Notes: generated from the letters alone by a model not told the origin. DNA of 64,000 nt from Luminiphilus sp051201685 (GCF_051201685.1 NZ_CP179213.1:1984001-2048000); one strand, 5' to 3'; counted from the stretch's first letter, positions 26,445 through 35,959 are shown. Program-made: numbers and translations.

Positions 26445-27177
26445 GCTGCATAAATTGCATTTCAGCCAAAAGGAATCCCAGATCGTCGGTGTGTATGCCC
26501 TCCCTGCCGCCAGTAACTCCCCCTTGTGGCTCCGGTAGAGTCAGAGTGGCTGCGTGCAATGTTTCTGTCACCGTTTCAAGCCATGTCAACCGCAAACTTG
26601 CGGGGTCAACCGCAATACCCGACGCAATGAGACCGTCCAGTAACGCATCTCGCTCAAACATCTCATCGGTGTAAATCCAAAGCTGCTCCAAGGCATTTTG
26701 GCAGCGCTCATGGCTCTCGGCAGTACCGTCGCCCAAGCGCAGCATCCAATCCCGGCTTCGGCGCAGGTGATACCGGCTTTCTTTCTCCGCCTTAGCCGCA
26801 ATCGCCGCGAGCCGGCTATCGGTGCTTTTGCACAGCGCTTGAGTGAAAGGTAGTGAAAAAGCGTCGTAGAGAAACTGACGACTCAAAGTAAACGCAAAGT
26901 CACCACGAGGCAGCTCACACAAGAGCAGGTTGGTAAAATCTCTGACATCGCGCTGATAGGCAAAAGTATTTTCAGTCACCTCGCCCCCCATGAGCTCAGC
27001 GCCATACTGATAAAACAAACGGGCCCTTCCTACAAAATCGAGTGCCACGTTGGAGAGTGCGATATCTTCCTCAAGAAAAGGGGCTCGGCTCATCCACTCG
27101 GACAAGCGATGACCCATGATTAACGCATCGTCCCCCAATTGGACGACGTAACGTGTCAGCGGATCTTTGAGCTTCAT
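26419..27177 (-). CDS. paaC: Phenylacetyl-CoA epoxidase structural subunit
   Basis: Non-catalytic scaffold partner of PaaA in the phenylacetyl-CoA 1,2-epoxidase. 252 aa, ferritin-like, with ALIMGHRLSEWMSRAPFLEEDIALSNVALD typical of PaaC and, later, EKESRYHLRRSRDWMLRLGDG. Overlaps paaB by 4 nt (ATGA) upstream and lies before paaD. Confidence 0.95.
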   Translation of the reverse strand: MKLKDPLTRYVVQLGDDALIMGHRLSEWMSRAPFLEEDIALSNVALDFVGRARLFYQYGAELMGGEVTENTFAYQRDVRDFTNLLLCELPRGDFAFTLSRQFLYDAFSLPFTQALCKSTDSRLAAIAAKAEKESRYHLRRSRDWMLRLGDGTAESHERCQNALEQLWIYTDEMFERDALLDGLIASGIAVDPASLRLTWLETVTETLHAATLTLPEPQGGVTGGREGIHTDDLGFLLAEMQFMQRAYPGLQW

Positions 27178-27458
27178 AAACTGTCGACCCCTTCTGGCAA
27201 CTCATACATTGCAGCATGACGATAAGGTTTATCGTCCAGAGGGTCATAAAAACTCTCACAGTCGCTTTCTTGAGACGCTGTCACATCACGTGAAGCAACC
27301 ACCCAAATACTGATGCCCTCCCCGCGACGGGTGTAAACATCTCGGGCGTATTCCAAAGCCTGCTGGGGGTCGTCAGCATGCAAACTTCCGACATGCTTGT
27401 GATCTAGCCCCCGACTGGAGCGAATAAAAACCTCATAAAGTTGTAGCTGATCAGACAC
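27174..27458 (-). CDS. paaB: Phenylacetyl-CoA epoxidase subunit B
   Basis: Small subunit of the epoxidase complex, 94 aa, with QLYEVFIRSSRGLDHKHVGSLHA and YTRRGEGISIWVV, the PaaB signatures. The start is GTG at 27458, 10 nt after the paaA stop and preceded by a strong GAGGAG ribosome site; a much longer frame (to 27752) lies inside paaA and is not real. E. coli PaaB is 95 aa. Overlaps paaC by 4 nt. Confidence 0.95.
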   Translation of the reverse strand: MSDQLQLYEVFIRSSRGLDHKHVGSLHADDPQQALEYARDVYTRRGEGISIWVVASRDVTASQESDCESFYDPLDDKPYRHAAMYELPEGVDSL

Positions 27459-27468
27459 GGCTATCTCC

Positions 27469-28425
27469 TCAGGCCACTTCCGCAGGGGGAGTTCGATGCT
27501 TGGCGTCGAAGGCAGCCATGGCCTCACGAACCCAGGCACCCTCTTTGTGTGCATCCATATGATGGGCCAGTCGCTGACGATTACAGGGCCCGTTACCCGA
27601 CACCACACGCTGAAACTCCTGCCAATCAATCTCGCCAAAGTCGTAGTGTCCCCGCGCTTCATTCCAGTGAAGGTCAGGGTCAGGAACAGTAAGGCCAATG
27701 GCCTCCGCCTGCTGCACAGCTTGATCGACAAATTGCTGTCGCAACTCGTCATTGCTGCGCCGTTTTATTTTCCATTTCATAGACTGAGCCGAATGTGCCG
27801 ACTCAGCATCATGAGGACCAAACATCATCAGGGAAGGCCACCACCAACGGTTCAATGCATCCTGAGCCATATCGCGCTGCAGCTCTGCACCCTGCATAAG
27901 CGTCATCATGATGTTGTACCCCTGACGCTGGTGAAAGCTCTCCTCTTTACAAATTCTGACCATGGCGCGGGCATAAGGCCCGTAGGAAGTATTTTGCAGG
28001 GACACTTGATTAACAATCGCTGCGCTATCGACAAGCCAACCGATGGCACCAATATCAGCCCAGGTCAACGAGGGGTAATTAAAGATTGATGCGTATTTAC
28101 TTGCGCCGGTGTGCAGTCGATCAATCAACTCGTCCCGCGTCACTCCCAAGGTTTCTGCCGAGGCGTACAAATACAAACCATGCCCGGCCTCGTCTTGCAC
28201 TTTGGCCATCAAAATAGCTTTGCGCTCTAACGTCGGGGCACGTGTAATCCACTTCCCCTCAGGTTGTTCCCCAATCACTTCAGAGTGAGCGTGCTGGGAT
28301 ATTTGACGAATCAAATTCTGCCGGTATTTTTCCGGCATCCAGTCTTTGGGCTCAACCTTTTCCTCCGCGTCTATGCGTGCTTGGAATTTCTGCTCATTTG
28401 AAACCAACGCAGTACTGTCTCTCAT
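27469..28425 (-). CDS. paaA: Phenylacetyl-CoA epoxidase catalytic subunit
   Basis: Diiron oxygenase subunit that epoxidises phenylacetyl-CoA at C1-C2 of the ring. The 318-aa protein has QISQHAHSEVIGEQPEGKWI and KVQDEAGHGLYLYASAE (first Glu/His iron ligands, ExxH) and a second EESFHQRQGYNIM. Longer than E. coli PaaA (309 aa). It is the first of the ABCDE block, 24 nt after the thiolase gene. Confidence 0.97.
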   Translation of the reverse strand: MRDSTALVSNEQKFQARIDAEEKVEPKDWMPEKYRQNLIRQISQHAHSEVIGEQPEGKWITRAPTLERKAILMAKVQDEAGHGLYLYASAETLGVTRDELIDRLHTGASKYASIFNYPSLTWADIGAIGWLVDSAAIVNQVSLQNTSYGPYARAMVRICKEESFHQRQGYNIMMTLMQGAELQRDMAQDALNRWWWPSLMMFGPHDAESAHSAQSMKWKIKRRSNDELRQQFVDQAVQQAEAIGLTVPDPDLHWNEARGHYDFGEIDWQEFQRVVSGNGPCNRQRLAHHMDAHKEGAWVREAMAAFDAKHRTPPAEVA

Positions 28426-28449
28426 GCTTTACACCTACATTCAGTCGTT

Positions 28450-29655
28450 TTAAACACGCTCAATAATTAGCGCTATACCCTGGCCAACACCAATGCACAT
28501 CGTGCATAAGGCATAACGTCCATGGCTGCGCCTTAACTCATAGGCAGCCGTTGTTACCAGCCTAGCGCCACTCATTCCTAGGGGATGGCCCAAAGCGATC
28601 GCGCCACCATTTGGGTTTACGTGATTGGCATCGTCAGCAAGGCCCAGAGAACGCGTTACCGCGAGCGCCTGAGCAGCAAAAGCCTCATTGAGCTCAATCA
28701 AATCCATATCGCCCAAGGAGAGGCCCGCAAGCGCTAGCACTTTTTGCGCAGCCTCATAGGGACCATGACCCATAATTCTGGGCTCAAGGCCTGAAGTTGC
28801 CATTGCCACGACCCGCGCCAACGGTTCCAACCCCTGTGCCAATGCCGCCGCCTCAGACGCCAGCATCACAGCGCAAGCGCCGTCGTTTACGGTCGACGCA
28901 TTGCCCGCTGTAACAGTACCGCCCTCACGAAAAGGGGTAGGCAGGCTGGCTAGTCGCTCTAATGAAGTGTCCTTCCTAGGGCCTTCATCCACGGTTACTT
29001 TCAGCGCTTCGCCTTTGCGCCTAGGAATCACCACCTCAGTGATTTCTTCCTCGAAGCGCCCCTCGTTTTGAGCCGCGATTGCCCTTTGCTGCGAGCGCAA
29101 GGCAAAGGCATCTTGATCAGCTCTCGATATGGCAAATTGTGTCGCGAGGTTCTCCGCAGTTTCGGGCATTGAATCGGTACCCCAGCGCTTCTTAAAGGCA
29201 GGGTTCACAAAGCGCCAACCAATGGTCGTATCGTAGGTCTGTAAGTTCCTGTCAAATGCTGAGTTAGCCTTGCCCGTCACAAAAGGGGCGCGACTCATAG
29301 ACTCAACGCCACCGGCAATAGCAAAATTGATCTCACCGCTCTTTACAGCGCGAGCCGCCGACCCGACAGCATCAAGGCCGGAGCCACACAAACGATTGAG
29401 TGTGACCGCAGGTATTTGCTCTGGCATGCCCGCCAGCAGGGCGCTCATTCGCGCAACATTCCGGTTATCCTCTCCCGCCTGATTTGCACAACCCATCCAA
29501 ATGTCGTCAACAGCCAACCAGTCTGTGCTTGGATGACGAGCCATCAATGCTGCGATTGGTATGGCTCCTAAGTCATCGGTGCGCACGGCAGATAAACCGC
29601 CTCCATATCTTCCAATCGGTGTTCGGACTGCGTCGCAAATAAAAGCTTCAATCAT
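28450..29655 (-). CDS. paaJ: 3-oxoadipyl-CoA / 3-oxo-5,6-dehydrosuberyl-CoA thiolase
   Basis: Thiolase that cleaves 3-oxo-5,6-dehydrosuberyl-CoA and later 3-oxoadipyl-CoA, giving acetyl-CoA and finally succinyl-CoA. 401 aa, with the nucleophilic C90 in LNRLCGSGLDAVG, the NEAFA motif, GHPLGMSGARL and the second Cys in TMCIGVGQG. Equal in family to PcaF; the symbol paaJ is chosen for its place between paaI and paaA. Overlaps paaI by 8 nt. Confidence 0.93.
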   Translation of the reverse strand: MIEAFICDAVRTPIGRYGGGLSAVRTDDLGAIPIAALMARHPSTDWLAVDDIWMGCANQAGEDNRNVARMSALLAGMPEQIPAVTLNRLCGSGLDAVGSAARAVKSGEINFAIAGGVESMSRAPFVTGKANSAFDRNLQTYDTTIGWRFVNPAFKKRWGTDSMPETAENLATQFAISRADQDAFALRSQQRAIAAQNEGRFEEEITEVVIPRRKGEALKVTVDEGPRKDTSLERLASLPTPFREGGTVTAGNASTVNDGACAVMLASEAAALAQGLEPLARVVAMATSGLEPRIMGHGPYEAAQKVLALAGLSLGDMDLIELNEAFAAQALAVTRSLGLADDANHVNPNGGAIALGHPLGMSGARLVTTAAYELRRSHGRYALCTMCIGVGQGIALIIERV

Positions 29656-30115
29656 TAAGTACCTCTACTGAATCTCGCCTGACAATGGCATCTCCTATTG
29701 TGGTGGAGTTACCACGGAACTGCGCAACACACTCGCCCGTTTCATTGGTCACCGTGACATCGTAGATGCCCGTTCGTTTGGCCTGATGAACCACCGATGC
29801 TGTCGCCAGCAGTCGCTCACTCAAATTCGCCGGCCTCAAAAAATCGATCCGAGCACCCGATGCAACGGTGACGAGATTGCGGCTATTGCAGGCATAGGCG
29901 AACGCACTGTCGGCCAACGTAAAAAGGTAGCCGCCATGACATATCCCGTGCCCGTTAACCATTTGCGCTTGAACCGTCATTGCCATTTGCGCACTACCCA
30001 CATCAACGCTAATGAGCTCCATTCCCAAAGCCTGACAAGCGCGATCGTTTTCCCACATTGCAGCCGCTGCAGCCGTAGCTGTAGCAGTCTCGACTGAGGC
30101 TGAATCATTGCTCAC
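29648..30115 (-). CDS. paaI: Phenylacetyl-CoA thioesterase (hotdog fold)
   Basis: Cleaves hydroxylated or stalled phenylacetyl-CoA intermediates to prevent CoA trapping. 155 aa, hotdog-fold with GHGICHGGYLFTLADSAFAYACN, containing the active-site Asn-Gly-His and Asp of PaaI. Start overlaps paaG by 4 nt and stop overlaps paaJ by 8 nt. Confidence 0.93.
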   Translation of the reverse strand: MSNDSASVETATATAAAAAMWENDRACQALGMELISVDVGSAQMAMTVQAQMVNGHGICHGGYLFTLADSAFAYACNSRNLVTVASGARIDFLRPANLSERLLATASVVHQAKRTGIYDVTVTNETGECVAQFRGNSTTIGDAIVRRDSVEVLND

Positions 30116-30900
30116 TGACCTTTGTACTCCGGCTGTCTTTTCTCCAAAAACGCCGCTACACCTTCTGCGTAATCGTCAGTAAACCCGGCAGTGCGCATCA
30201 ACGTCTTTTCAAGCTCCAATTGCTCATCGAGGGTATTGGTCATCGAGGCGGCAAACGCTTTTTTAGTATAGGCAAAACCAAGAGTCGGCTGTGTGGCTAA
30301 GTGCTCCGCCAACGCCATAACGGTGTCCATGAGCTTACTATCCTCTACGACCTCCCAGATAAGTCCCCACTCCTTGGCCTGATGAGCAGAGACTTTAGGC
30401 ATCAGCATCGCCATTCCCTTGGCGCGTGCCATACCGACCATCCGCGGAAGGTGCCAGCTACCGCCAGAATCAGGTATGAGCCCTAGCATGGCAAAAGACT
30501 CTACAAACTTCGCAGACTCAGCCGCAAACACCAAATCGCAGGCCAAGGCTAGATTTGCCCCAGCACCGGCAGCCACGCCATTGACCGCGCAGATAACGGG
30601 CTTTTCCATACTGGTAATGCGGCGGATTAGTGGATTATAGAATTTTTCCACCGACGCACCCAGATCAACACGCTCCCCGGGAGCGACGTTACGATCATTC
30701 AAGTCTTGCCCAGCACAAAATCCGCGACCAGCGCCGGTAATTACCACGGCACGTATTGTCCGGTCTTCAGCCGCAGCCTCCAGTACCTCAGCGACCTCCC
30801 CATGCATGGCTGCCGTAAAGCTGTTTAGACTGTCAGGCCTATTCAATGTGAGGCAGGCAACCCCACCGGCGACGGCATACTCGATGTACTCGAAGGGCAT
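30112..30900 (-). CDS. paaG: 1,2-epoxyphenylacetyl-CoA isomerase
   Basis: Crotonase-fold isomerase that turns the ring epoxide into oxepin-CoA and also shifts a double bond later in the route. 262 aa with the crotonase oxyanion loops (GFCAGQDLND; GVAAGAGANLALACDL) and D144 in LIPDSGGSWHLP, the aspartate that defines PaaG. Sits 3 nt after paaZ and overlaps paaI. Confidence 0.94.
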   Translation of the reverse strand: MPFEYIEYAVAGGVACLTLNRPDSLNSFTAAMHGEVAEVLEAAAEDRTIRAVVITGAGRGFCAGQDLNDRNVAPGERVDLGASVEKFYNPLIRRITSMEKPVICAVNGVAAGAGANLALACDLVFAAESAKFVESFAMLGLIPDSGGSWHLPRMVGMARAKGMAMLMPKVSAHQAKEWGLIWEVVEDSKLMDTVMALAEHLATQPTLGFAYTKKAFAASMTNTLDEQLELEKTLMRTAGFTDDYAEGVAAFLEKRQPEYKGQ

Positions 30901-30903
30901 ACT

Positions 30904-32946
30904 TTAAGCCTCCTGCCGCTCAACCAACGTCAGAATGTCGTAGACGGCCACCGGCCCCCCGTTTTGATTAGTAACCTCAACCGCCCAAACGACGACGCCA
31001 TTAGGCTTTTCATCGCCCCGCCGGGCTTTCTTGATTTTCCGCTTAACGGTCAGCTTGCACTGGATTGTGGTCCCTGCAGGTACCGGCTCTACAAACCGCA
31101 AATTCTCCAGCCCATAGTTGGCGATAACTGGACCTGGCGCCGGGTGCACAAACATGCCCGCAGCCGCTGAAATGACGAAGTATCCGTGGGCGACCCGCTG
31201 ACCAAAGAAAGAATCTTTAGCCGCGATTTCGTCGAAATGTGCATAGAAGTGGTCGCCACTGACGCATCCGAAATTAACAATGTCGGCTTCCGTTACGGTT
31301 CTGCGGTGCGTCACTAAGGTCTCGCCAATTTGCAACTCTTCGAAATACTTTTTAAACGGGTGCACAGCATCATGAATTTCTTTGGCGCCGCGATGGTATT
31401 CCCGCGTAATCGCCATCAACGTCGTCGGTGAACCCTGAATCGCGGTGCGCTGCATGTAATGCTTAATGGCTCTCGCACCACCGAGCTCTTCGCCGCCACC
31501 CGCCCTGCCCGGCCCACCATGAATCAAGTTGGCAAGCGGTGCACCGTGCCCTGTCGACTCTCCAGCGCAATCGCCATTGATAATAAGCATGCGCCCATGC
31601 CAGGCCGCGGTGCCTAAAATTACGGCGCGAGCCTCCTGATCGTCTGCGGTGAAGAGCGAACCTACTAGCGACCCCTTACCCATCCTCGCAAGCTCAACGG
31701 CATCATTGAGGGAGTGGTAAGGCATTAAGGTTGCAACGGGGCCAAAGGCCTCGACACTGTGCACGACGTTTGCGCTAAGCGGCTCATCGCAACGTAGCAG
31801 TGTCGCGGGATAAAACGCGCCGGCATTATGGGATAGCCCCGCCAACGGCATGTCCTCCTCGCCCCCGGCCACTATCGTGGCCTCGCTGCAAAGCGCCTCG
31901 ACTTTTTCCCTGACATCCTGCGCCTGCTCGGCACTCACTAACGCACCCAGTCGCACCTGTTCCAGTGTGGGATCTCCAGCAACGGTCTTAGCGAGTCGCG
32001 CTTTCAGCGCTTCGGTTACTGGTTCAATTAGGGCGTGAGGAACAATCACACGGCGAATCGCTGTGCACTTTTGTCCTGCCTTAGAAGTCATCTCACGGGC
32101 AACTTCCTTTACGAAGAGCTGGAATTCGGGATCTTCTGCCTTAACCGACTCACCAAGAATTGCGCAGTTCAGGGAATCGGCCTCCATGGTAACCGGCACG
32201 CTATTAGCCAGAAGGTTTGGATGATTTTTAAGTGCCTGGCCCGTACTTGCCGAACCCGTAAAGGTCACTACGTCTTGCTCGTTCAGGTGGTCGAGCAAAT
32301 CACCCACGCTACCGCATACGATCTGTACAGCACCCTCGGGGAGCAAACCTATATTAATAATTTCTTGGACGACCGCCTTGGTCACATACGCTGTGGGTGT
32401 TGCTGGTTTGACAATGACAGGCATACCCGCGAGGAGACTGGGCGCTATTTTCTCCAGCATGCCCCACACAGGAAAGTTGTAGGCATTGATGTGAACGGCA
32501 ACTCCCGGCTTGGAGGTCAGAATGTGCCGCCCTACGAAAGATCCATTTTTTGACAGCGCCTCCATTTCCCCTTCGATTAGCACTGAATCGTTGGGGAATT
32601 CCCGAGTGACCAGGCTCGCGTAGCTTAAAGCGGTACCAAAACCACCCTCAATGTCGGGCCAAGCATCCGCGCGGGTAGTGCCTGTTTTGAAGGAGAGCTC
32701 ATAAAACTGTTCTTTCATTGCCATGAGCTGCTTTGCGGTTTCTTTAAGCGCAGCGGCACGCTCGTGGAAGGTCATCGCACGCAAAGCCGCGCCACCTACC
32801 CGTCGCCCATAGTCCGCCACTTGCACCATGTCGATGCCAGTAGCATCAACCGAACAAACCGGCTCTCCTCGGACCGAATCGACAACCGGCCGGCCTTCTC
32901 CAACACCTGACACCCACGCGCCCATGACGTAGCTTTGAAGCTTCAT
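30904..32946 (-). CDS. paaZ: Oxepin-CoA hydrolase / 3-oxo-5,6-dehydrosuberyl-CoA semialdehyde dehydrogenase
   Basis: Ring-opening bifunctional enzyme, 680 aa. Residues 1 to about 520 are an aldehyde dehydrogenase with E255 in TMEADSLN and the nucleophile C294 in KAGQKCTAIR, one residue off E. coli PaaZ. The rest, from about 540, is a MaoC-type hydratase domain (FGCVSGDHFYAHFDE ... VAHGYFVISAAAGMF) that opens the oxepin ring. It is the first gene of the minus-strand run; a spaced inverted repeat (32984-33020) is 38 nt upstream of the ATG. Confidence 0.97.
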   Translation of the reverse strand: MKLQSYVMGAWVSGVGEGRPVVDSVRGEPVCSVDATGIDMVQVADYGRRVGGAALRAMTFHERAAALKETAKQLMAMKEQFYELSFKTGTTRADAWPDIEGGFGTALSYASLVTREFPNDSVLIEGEMEALSKNGSFVGRHILTSKPGVAVHINAYNFPVWGMLEKIAPSLLAGMPVIVKPATPTAYVTKAVVQEIINIGLLPEGAVQIVCGSVGDLLDHLNEQDVVTFTGSASTGQALKNHPNLLANSVPVTMEADSLNCAILGESVKAEDPEFQLFVKEVAREMTSKAGQKCTAIRRVIVPHALIEPVTEALKARLAKTVAGDPTLEQVRLGALVSAEQAQDVREKVEALCSEATIVAGGEEDMPLAGLSHNAGAFYPATLLRCDEPLSANVVHSVEAFGPVATLMPYHSLNDAVELARMGKGSLVGSLFTADDQEARAVILGTAAWHGRMLIINGDCAGESTGHGAPLANLIHGGPGRAGGGEELGGARAIKHYMQRTAIQGSPTTLMAITREYHRGAKEIHDAVHPFKKYFEELQIGETLVTHRRTVTEADIVNFGCVSGDHFYAHFDEIAAKDSFFGQRVAHGYFVISAAAGMFVHPAPGPVIANYGLENLRFVEPVPAGTTIQCKLTVKRKIKKARRGDEKPNGVVVWAVEVTNQNGGPVAVYDILTLVERQEA

Positions 32947-32983
32947 AACGCTGACTCAACTTTCCCCGCTAGCGAAATTATAT

Positions 32984-33020
32984 GATACATAAAAATAGAT
33001 TTATTTGTAAGTTATGTATT
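32984..33020. promoter_or_regulatory. Candidate PaaX operator upstream of paaZ
   Basis: GATACA, 25 nt, TGTATT: an inverted repeat of RATACR with arms about three helical turns apart. Extended arms read ATGATACATAA (32982-32992) and TTATGTATTAT (33012-33022), 10 of 11 complementary. The same half-sites at the same 25-nt spacing stand between paaK and paaX and before the second TonB receptor. PaaX is encoded at 37466-38398. Binding is inferred from pattern and position only. Confidence 0.6.
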
Positions 33021-33228
33021 ATTTTCTCTGCGGGATGCGGGGCAAAGTGACTGTCGCCATATGGCTCTCAACCACTCTGGCGAATATCCGGTGTGTGTGA
33101 CTGGTTTATACAGCGCACCACACTGCCCGACTTGCACCGCCACTTAGCTCCAGACTTGTCGAAACCCTAAACAGTTAGATAGAGGCACGGGATGTCCCCC
33201 CAGCCCCGTTACACTGTGCACATCGAGG

Positions 33229-33465
33229 ATGGGAACAAACCTTCAAGAAGCCATAGCGGGCTTCACAAAATCCTTGTCAAATCGGGCATTTATTAAAGAA
33301 GCGGAGGCACTCTACTGCCTGAGGAAGCGCTACGGAGAAACAGTCATGACAATCGCTGCCACATAGCAAGCCCGCGTTATGGAGACCTCAAACACTGACG
33401 AAGTGGCAAGCCATGCCGACGCCTTAAAAAAATCTTGCAGCCAAAATGATACGGAAATTTCTTAG
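33229..33465 (+). other. Two-part small ORF with internal TAG in the paaZ/receptor gap
   Basis: Within the 678-bp space between paaZ and the receptor gene, ATG 33229 opens 45 codons (product ending RKRYGETVMTIAAT) to TAG 33364; the same frame continues after that TAG for another 32 codons to TAG 33463. Both halves have protein-like composition. GAGG abuts the ATG, too close for a good ribosome site. It may be a 45-aa gene, a decayed longer gene, or chance. The rest of this gap holds two operator-like repeats and nothing else I recognise. Confidence 0.25.
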
Positions 33466-33484
33466 TTTTTTATTTTTTTGTACC
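33448..33484. promoter_or_regulatory. Third RATACR-N25-TGTAYY element, upstream of receptor gene
   Basis: GATACG, 25 nt, TGTACC, with exactly the arm spacing of the paaZ and paaK/paaX elements; the right arm deviates at one position. It lies about 140 nt before the receptor start in an AT-rich promoter. If PaaX binds it, the receptor belongs to the phenylacetate regulon. Confidence 0.45.
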
Positions 33485-33624
33485 AAATTTGACCCAAAGG
33501 CAAAAATTTACTTTCCTCCCCTGACCACAGAAGGCATTATCTCGAGAGGAAATTGACAAAAGCAGAACAAAACCATAGCGGGGAATGTTCCGAATTCCCC
33601 ACCTGCTACTCACTGGAGCGACTC

Positions 33625-35937
33625 ATGAAAATAACATTTTCCAAACTGTTCTCAAAAACTCCGCTCGCACTAGCTTGCGCTGCAGCGTGCTTTTCAAATG
33701 CGCTGTATGCTCAAGAATCTGGGCAACTCGAAGAAGTCATTGTTACGGCTACAAAGCGAGCGCAATCCTTACAAGAAGTCGGCATGTCAATTACGGTATT
33801 GTCAGAACAATCCATTGAAGAAATGGGCATCGATAGCTACCTCGATTTCGCCGTCAGGATCCCAAATTTAGGAACCGCATTTCAGTCTGACGGCCGCTTT
33901 GATTCCAACTCTCCTTCACTACGCGGTGTATTTGGCAGCGGTGACAAATCGTCCTCAGCTACCACCGGCATCTATATAGACGATGTTCCCGTTACCGCTG
34001 CTCTTCAGCCACGAGTCATTGATCTAGAACGCATCGAGGTTCTTCGAGGCCCACAAGGTTCTCTTTATGGCGCTCGCTCTATGGGCGGCACCATTCGCCT
34101 GATAACACAACAGCCCAGCCTAGATGAGAGCTCAGGATCAATCCACACATCGGTATCTTCTGTTGCTGATGGCGGTGAGAATTATGCGTTTGACGGCAAT
34201 ATCAACATACCCCTCGTTAAAGATAAGCTTGGTTTGCGCATTGCGGGTTACTACGGCTCGGTTTCTGGTATCTACGATCGAGTCTACGAGCCCAATTGGT
34301 TGAACTACCAGACAGGGGAGATTACTCAGGGTACAACCCCTGCGTTCGACACCAATGAGGACGTAGACGACGAAGATTATTATGGCGCTCAAATTGCCAT
34401 GAAATGGATGCCCACCGACAACCTGTCTATTACCCCAAAGTTCATGTATCAAAAAATCAAAGCTGACGGCCTGCCCTTTGCCGATGTCAATTCAGAGAAT
34501 ATGGAAACAAGACGTTTCTTTGACGCTGACGAGCCGGGTGAGGACGAGTGGTGGATAGCGAGCGTTGTCGTTAATTGGTCACTCAGGGCTGGAGATGTGA
34601 CATCTACAACCGCTTTTTATGAGCGTGACACCTCCGAGTTTGAAGAAGAGCACACCTTCCTCGATTTCATCTACGGTGCCGCGGTGGGTATTCCTATCAC
34701 TCCATTAGAGTCGGTATTAGAGACCACCTCAGAATATGAAAATTTCACACACGAAACGCGCTACAGCAGTAATTTGGAAGGCCGCATAAACTATACCGTG
34801 GGCTTTTTCTACGGCGATAGCGAAGGTATTCGAGGCTACCCGCCCGCCTTACAGCTAGGCGCAAATGCCGCCCTTGACAATGCCCTCGGTATACCAGCCC
34901 CCGGATCAGCAGGAATTGTCCCTGGAGACCTCATCTTCATTACCAGTCAACCCGAGCAAGTTGATGAACTTGCCCTATTTGGTGAGGTGACTTTCGATCT
35001 AACAGATCGCATTGCGCTCACGGCAGGGGGTCGCTGGTATGACACTGAAGTTACCTTTGAGGCAGCCTCCGATGGTTTCGCCAATGGAGGCCCCAGTTCC
35101 TTCTCGGGCAAGCAAAGCGAAAGCGGCTTCAATCCAAAAGTCATGGCGTCTTTTGATGCGACTGATGATGTGAATTTTTATGCCACAGCATCAAAGGGGT
35201 TCAGAATTGGTGGCGTGAACGGGCAAATTTCTCCAACACTGTGTGGCGATGAACTCGACCGAGTAGGCCTCGACCCAGATGCCCTGAGAACCTACGACTC
35301 AGATAGTCTTTGGAGCTATGAGGTGGGCGTTAAATCGCGACTTGCCGATAACCGTGTCTCACTCAATGCCGCAGCATTTTTTATTGATTGGAGTGACTCT
35401 TTGCAAGTACAACGGCTAGCTTGTGGTTTTCAGGTCGACGCCAACGTGGGTGATGTCGAGAGTAAAGGTTTTGAAGTAGAGCTCTCAGCGGCACCCATTG
35501 AAGGTCTGACACTTGATGTAGGTATTGGCTACACCGAGACCGAAGTCGCTAGCGCCTCAGGTGATGGCTTTCCGGGTTATGCAGAAGGCCAAGCACTTCA
35601 CGGTGTCCCTGACTGGACCGGCACTGGCTCTGCCCAGTACATATTCCCCGCCTTCAGCGCCTGGGATGCACGACTGCGGGCCGACGCGAACTATTACGGC
35701 GAGAGCACCAGCTTTAACAACGGCTCGATTGTCGACCGAGACAGCTGGTCTGCTCTGAACCTGCGCGCAGGCGTACTGAATGAAAACTGGGATGTCACCC
35801 TGTTTGCTGACAATGTTACCGACGAGCGCGCTAACCTTGCGGACAATCGGTCAATTGCAGCCGAGATGCCCGGACGGCCACGTATCGTGACTAATCGACC
35901 TCGAACCATTGGTCTTGAAGCGCGCTATCGTTTCTGA
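33625..35937 (+). CDS. TonB-dependent outer-membrane receptor near paa genes
   Basis: Outer-membrane transporter, 770 aa from ATG 33625. Signal MKITFSKLFSKTPLALACAA...YAQ, TonB box LEEVIVTATKRAQ, plug motifs LRGVFGSGDKSSSATTGIYID and LRGPQGSLYGARSMGGTIRL, and a barrel ending in EARYRF with the terminal Phe expected for BAM insertion. An in-frame TTG at 33553 is disfavoured because GGAG is well placed before 33625. Its promoter carries a candidate PaaX site, and a strong terminator follows. Substrate unknown; an aromatic or phenylacetyl-bearing compound is inferred from context. Confidence 0.92.
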   Translation: MKITFSKLFSKTPLALACAAACFSNALYAQESGQLEEVIVTATKRAQSLQEVGMSITVLSEQSIEEMGIDSYLDFAVRIPNLGTAFQSDGRFDSNSPSLRGVFGSGDKSSSATTGIYIDDVPVTAALQPRVIDLERIEVLRGPQGSLYGARSMGGTIRLITQQPSLDESSGSIHTSVSSVADGGENYAFDGNINIPLVKDKLGLRIAGYYGSVSGIYDRVYEPNWLNYQTGEITQGTTPAFDTNEDVDDEDYYGAQIAMKWMPTDNLSITPKFMYQKIKADGLPFADVNSENMETRRFFDADEPGEDEWWIASVVVNWSLRAGDVTSTTAFYERDTSEFEEEHTFLDFIYGAAVGIPITPLESVLETTSEYENFTHETRYSSNLEGRINYTVGFFYGDSEGIRGYPPALQLGANAALDNALGIPAPGSAGIVPGDLIFITSQPEQVDELALFGEVTFDLTDRIALTAGGRWYDTEVTFEAASDGFANGGPSSFSGKQSESGFNPKVMASFDATDDVNFYATASKGFRIGGVNGQISPTLCGDELDRVGLDPDALRTYDSDSLWSYEVGVKSRLADNRVSLNAAAFFIDWSDSLQVQRLACGFQVDANVGDVESKGFEVELSAAPIEGLTLDVGIGYTETEVASASGDGFPGYAEGQALHGVPDWTGTGSAQYIFPAFSAWDARLRADANYYGESTSFNNGSIVDRDSWSALNLRAGVLNENWDVTLFADNVTDERANLADNRSIAAEMPGRPRIVTNRPRTIGLEARYRF

Positions 35938-35959
35938 GTAGAGACATTTGGCTACGAAC

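Noticed and set aside
27496..28089. 197-codon frame antisense to paaA
   Set aside because: Lies wholly inside a clear gene on the other strand; composition is that of a codon shadow.
32035..32553. 172-codon frame antisense to paaZ
   Set aside because: Shadow of paaZ.
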